Assembly (NCBI GenBank): GCA_029974835.1
Contig: JARKQN010000110.1
Coordinates: 1 to 64,000 of the forward strand
Length of the DNA: 64,000 bases
Reading direction: 5' to 3'
From: Bacteroidales bacterium
Lineage (GTDB): Bacteria; Bacteroidota; Bacteroidia; Bacteroidales; VadinHA17
In this document: one piece after another, positions 61,163 to 64,000 of the stretch
Position numbering within the stretch: the first letter of the stretch is position 1
How the letters are laid out: the number at the start of each line of letters is the position of its first letter
Translations under genes and position numbers: made by a program
The notes under the pieces: generated by a model
What the model was told of the DNA's origin: nothing
Database searches by the model: none
Seen by the model: only the letters and a program-made list of their open reading frames with translations

Positions 61163-61921
61163 TTACTTCAATCTGTGTACCCGCACCCAGTCCACAAACA
61201 CGGTATCGGGAAACAATGAGGTTGAATCGGGGTTGCCTGGCCAGGAGCCGCCGATGGCAAAATTCAGAAGAATGTAAAATGGTTTGTGAAACTCCGAGGT
61301 ACTGTTGACGCTGTCTTTAATGCTTATGCCGTAATATCTTTTCCCGTCGAGCAGCCATACCAGCGAGTCGGGTGACCATTTAACCGCATACACATGGTAT
61401 TCTCGCACGTTGCACGGTATCGTACCGCCGGAGCTGACATGTTTTTCATTGTGCCAGTGGGCGGTGCCGTGAAGGACCATGGTGCTGTTTATATGCTCCA
61501 TCACGTCTATCTCGCCGCAGCGCGGCCACCCGACCTCACGGCGGTTGATACCCATCATCCAGAAAGCCGGCCATTTACCCTGCCCGGCCGGAAGCTTCAT
61601 CCGGGCTTCGGCGAGGCCATAGAGGAATGAAAACTTATCAAGTGTGTTGATACTCGCCGACGTGTATTCAAAACCTTCCCAAGGCTCCTTTATGCCTGTA
61701 AGCAGTAGATTCCCGTCCTTTACCACGGCATTCTCCTGCCGCCTGTAAGTGTAATACTGAAGTTCCCTGTTCCGTATGTACCCGACTTCGTAACCCCATT
61801 TTGCAGTATCGGGCAACCCAGTGTAATTGAATTCATCCGACCAGATGATGTCGCTCTTTTCCTTTGAGCACGATAAAAGCATTACAGAAATAAGAAAGGC
61901 AAGAGTAGTAGTGCGGTTCAT
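61163..61921 (-). CDS. GH16 beta-glucanase (laminarinase-like) lipoprotein
   Basis: A 252-residue exported enzyme with lipobox MNRTTTLAFLISVMLLSCSK. The catalytic ExDxxE motif is GEIDVMEH, followed by STMVLHGTAHWHNEKHVSSG, and the fold signature WPAFWMMGINRREVGWPRCG precedes it. The C-terminal FYILLNFAIGGSWPGNPD and VFVDWVRVHRL are typical of GH16 laminarinases, which hydrolyse beta-1,3-glucans. It converges on the GH65-like gene and has its own promoter. Confidence 0.93.
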   Translation of the reverse strand: MNRTTTLAFLISVMLLSCSKEKSDIIWSDEFNYTGLPDTAKWGYEVGYIRNRELQYYTYRRQENAVVKDGNLLLTGIKEPWEGFEYTSASINTLDKFSFLYGLAEARMKLPAGQGKWPAFWMMGINRREVGWPRCGEIDVMEHINSTMVLHGTAHWHNEKHVSSGGTIPCNVREYHVYAVKWSPDSLVWLLDGKRYYGISIKDSVNSTSEFHKPFYILLNFAIGGSWPGNPDSTSLFPDTVFVDWVRVHRLK

Positions 61922-62249
61922 TGGTTTTCAGGTTATTTGCTGAAATCAAATGTATTAAATTATTCCCAATAATACCTCACACCGGAAGAATCCATCCAAT
62001 CCTTTTCAGTAACTGCGTAAAAATTTTAATAATTTCCTGATTGCATGCAGCATAAATCTTTCAGAAGTGTCTTTAATACAACAGGCAACCTGAAAACAGA
62101 AAGTGAATTCCAGGTCTATGCCATAATAATTAAGGTGTTGTTTTGATAATCAGGATCTGAAGGATGTCGGTTTTCCGAATAATTCTTCAATTAACCGGCA
62201 AAAAAAAGCTATTCACCGGTGCTCTGTAGATGAAATAAATCCTTAACAG
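61922..62249. other. Gene-free stretch between the GH16 gene and the DUF6263-like gene
   Basis: This 328-base AT-rich stretch holds the minus-strand -7 box at 61947-61954 and a short dyad (ACCGG and CCGGT around 62195-62220). I see no reading frame with coding character, RNA gene or repeat in the rest. Confidence 0.5.
61947..61954 (-). promoter_or_regulatory. -7 box for the GH16 gene
   Basis: The minus strand reads TACATTTG, an exact TAnnTTTG match, 25 bases before the start codon. No -33 box is found at the usual distance. Confidence 0.45.
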
Positions 62250-62257
62250 TAAATTTG
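62250..62257 (+). promoter_or_regulatory. -7 box for the DUF6263-like gene
   Basis: TAAATTTG matches the -7 consensus, 51 bases before the ATG at 62309. No good -33 box is visible. Confidence 0.4.
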
Positions 62258-62308
62258 CTTTGAAAAGATTTAATGAACCTGATCTTAATTTTAAACTTAA
62301 ACCGCAGA

Positions 62309-63256
62309 ATGAAAAAACTTTTCTTTACTTTTATTTCGGTCTTGATTCTCTTCCCTGCAATGGCCCAGCAGGACGCAGACCTCAGGTTAAATCCTGAAAA
62401 AAACAAAACCTACCGTTTCAGGTCCTTTACAAAACAGACAGTCATCCAGACGGTTAACGGCAACCAGCAAACTATAGAATCGGAAGTCCTTTATTCCTTT
62501 ACCCTCAAAATGATGGAAGCTACTCCTGAGTTTATTGTTGCTGAGGTTCACCTCGAAACCATCGCAACAAAAACAAATCAGATGGGCAGAATTTAAAATA
62601 TAAGCTCTGAATCAGAGGGAGATATAAAATCTACGGAGCCGTCAAAGGTAATGTCGGCCATTATGAACCGGCTGAGCAGGACTGCAATTTTTGTGAGGAT
62701 TGATTATGCCGGACAACCACTGGAAATATTAAATCACAGGATGATTTCGGAAATGATCCTTAAAGACACATCATCAATAACAATCTCCGAACCCCAGGCA
62801 TCAGCTTTGAAGACCCAGATTATGGCAACTGTGAGTGAAGGAAACCTAAAGACCATGGTAAAAAGCTTTACATGGCACCTCCCCGGCAAAAAGGTCGCCA
62901 GAGACGGTGAATGGAAGATAGCTGACCAGGTAAATTCGGGCGGAATGCTTCTGACGTTGAATACCTCTTACCGCCTCGGCAGTATCAACGGCAGCAGCGC
63001 GGCAATAACTTCTGAATCTGATATCAGGCCGCCTGAGAATGCCCCGTCAATTAATTCGGGTGGCGCAACGGTAATATATAACAGCCTCAGGGGTATGAAC
63101 AGATCGAATCTTCTGATTGATACTTCAACAGGACTCTTAACCGAAAGCAAATCCAAAACGCGAATTACCGGCAACCTTGCAGTGAGCGGCCCCGGCTTCA
63201 GCATGGAAATACCCATGGATATCAACGGCGAAACGATTATTACGGCTTTAAAATAA
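62309..63256 (+). pseudogene. DUF6263-like exported protein interrupted by an in-frame TAA
   Basis: The ATG at 62309 opens a signal peptide (MKKLFFTFISVLILFPAMAQ) and DADLRLNPEKNKTYRFRSFT, matching the start of DUF6263-type exported proteins as I remember them. After TKTNQMGRI a TAA sits at 62594-62596. The same frame then goes on without shift (NISSESEGDIKSTEPSKVMS) to a natural stop at 63256, so the full protein would be about 315 residues. Only one base need differ to restore it. The TonB-dependent receptor gene starts 17 bases later. Confidence 0.8.
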
Positions 63257-63273
63257 TCTCTTAAACTTCTTAC

Positions 63274-64000
63274 ATGATCAGACAATTGAATCTGCCGGCT
63301 GCGGTTCTTCTTCTGGCATCAACAGGTGCCTTTGCTCAGAATATTAAAGGTTATGTGAACTATTCAGGCGACAAATCACCGGTACAGTTTGCAACGGTGG
63401 CCCTGCTGCAAGTGCCCGATTCGGAAATAGTCACAGGAGTAATAACCCTCACCGATGGAAGCTTTAACATCGAAAAGGTGAAGCCGGGAAACTATTTCGT
63501 AAGGGTTAGTTTTGTAGGCTACCGTACCTCAGGGAGGCCGGTCGAAGTACTCCAGGGTACTTCTGAGATTGTTGTCGACACAATTTTCCTTGAAGAATTG
63601 ACGGCTACATTGAATGAGATCACCGTCACTGCAGAAAGGCTGAAGGGAAAGGAGATGGTTGACCGCACCGTCTATTCAATACCCGAAGTGGTAGGTAAAT
63701 CGGCAACAAACGGATACGACCTGTTAAAAAAGATTCCACAGGTAACTGTCGATTTTCAAAACAACATTACCCTCAACGGCAGCACCAATTTTATTATACA
63801 GGTGGATGGCCGGCAGCGCGACAGGGAGTTTCTTGCCCGTCTGCTTCCGTCCGATATACAGAGTGTCGAAATCATAAACAATCCGGGCGGGAAATATGAA
63901 GGGAATATCGACGGAGTTATAAACATTATTCTCAAGAAGGAAGCACGTTACGGAGTTAACGGTAATATCGTTGAAGCCCTGAAACCAATCGGCAAAATCA
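63274..64000 (+). CDS. TonB-dependent outer-membrane receptor, 5' part (runs off window)
   Basis: The first 242 codons are present. They encode a signal peptide (MIRQLNLPAAVLLLASTGAF), a carboxypeptidase-regulatory-like domain (NIKGYVNYSGDKSPVQFATV, VSFVGYRTSG) at about 22-105 and a plug domain (DLLKKIPQVTVDFQNNITLN, IQVDGRQRDREFLARLLPSD, IEIINNPGGKYEG-like segment, INIILKKEARYGVNG). It lacks the SusC VVVGYG signature and looks like the OMP_b-brl_3 type of receptor. The barrel lies beyond the window. Confidence 0.88.
   Translation, partial: MIRQLNLPAAVLLLASTGAFAQNIKGYVNYSGDKSPVQFATVALLQVPDSEIVTGVITLTDGSFNIEKVKPGNYFVRVSFVGYRTSGRPVEVLQGTSEIVVDTIFLEELTATLNEITVTAERLKGKEMVDRTVYSIPEVVGKSATNGYDLLKKIPQVTVDFQNNITLNGSTNFIIQVDGRQRDREFLARLLPSDIQSVEIINNPGGKYEGNIDGVINIILKKEARYGVNGNIVEALKPIGKI

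Overview
The window looks like chromosome from an anaerobic or facultatively anaerobic member of the Bacteroidetes, probably Bacteroidales or a relative. The evidence is a SusC/SusD pair, Bacteroidetes-type promoter boxes (TTTG or TTG, then TAnnTTTG) ahead of many genes, families typical of the phylum (DUF3276/PUR, DUF5606, DUF6340, long NusB, GH65-like exported proteins), and an NADH-linked [FeFe]-hydrogenase operon. I found no rRNA, tRNA, CRISPR array or prophage. The only mobile element seen is the end of an IS3-family insertion sequence at the left edge.

Layout. 1-1.45 kb: IS3 end abutting a small Omp85-type barrel gene. 1.5-4.4 kb: histidine breakdown (hutI, ftcD). 4.6-9.4 kb: a susC gene with an in-frame TAA, then susD and a strong terminator. 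9.5-14.2 kb (minus): ftsK, lolA-like and NlpC/P60 genes, and a lipoprotein. 14.4-16.4 kb: carbamate kinase and ornithine carbamoyltransferase. 16.3-21.6 kb: housekeeping (DUF3276, nusB, DUF1573, yajC, YbbR-like, coaE, TerB-DnaJ, DUF5606). 21.8-23.3 kb: pyruvoyl arginine decarboxylase and agmatinase, with a GC-rich structured spacer. 23.4-34.7 kb: mazG, SAM hydrolase, phoH, purC, a LysM/periplasmic-binding fusion, an ECF sigma module, a TPR protein and a YgiQ radical SAM enzyme.

34.7-39.4 kb (minus): a four-gene [FeFe]-hydrogenase operon (HndB-like, HydB, HydA, HydC). Its first subunit has no cysteine at all. Two tandem Rex-like operators lie just upstream of its likely -7 box. 39.5-45.5 kb (minus): an exported M14 peptidase, a PPP-type phosphatase and a four-PAS soluble histidine kinase.

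45.7-61.9 kb is the accessory, carbohydrate-facing part. It holds three successive genes with twin-arginine signals (Gfo/Idh/MocA dehydrogenase, xylose-isomerase-like TIM barrel, enolase-superfamily enzyme). After these come a K+/H+ antiporter overlapping an FAD-dependent oxidoreductase lipoprotein, a PHP-like/glycosidase-like fusion, a heparinase II/III-type lyase, a GH65-like six-hairpin protein and, on the opposite strand, a GH16 beta-glucanase. Together they suggest polysaccharide cleavage followed by sugar oxidation, isomerisation or dehydration outside the cytoplasm; the substrate is unknown. 62.3-64 kb: a DUF6263-like gene broken by an in-frame TAA and the start of a TonB-dependent receptor that runs off the window.

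The best candidates for something new are the three-gene Tat operon with its neighbours, the cysteine-free hydrogenase subunit with its redox operators, and the PHP-glycosidase fusion.
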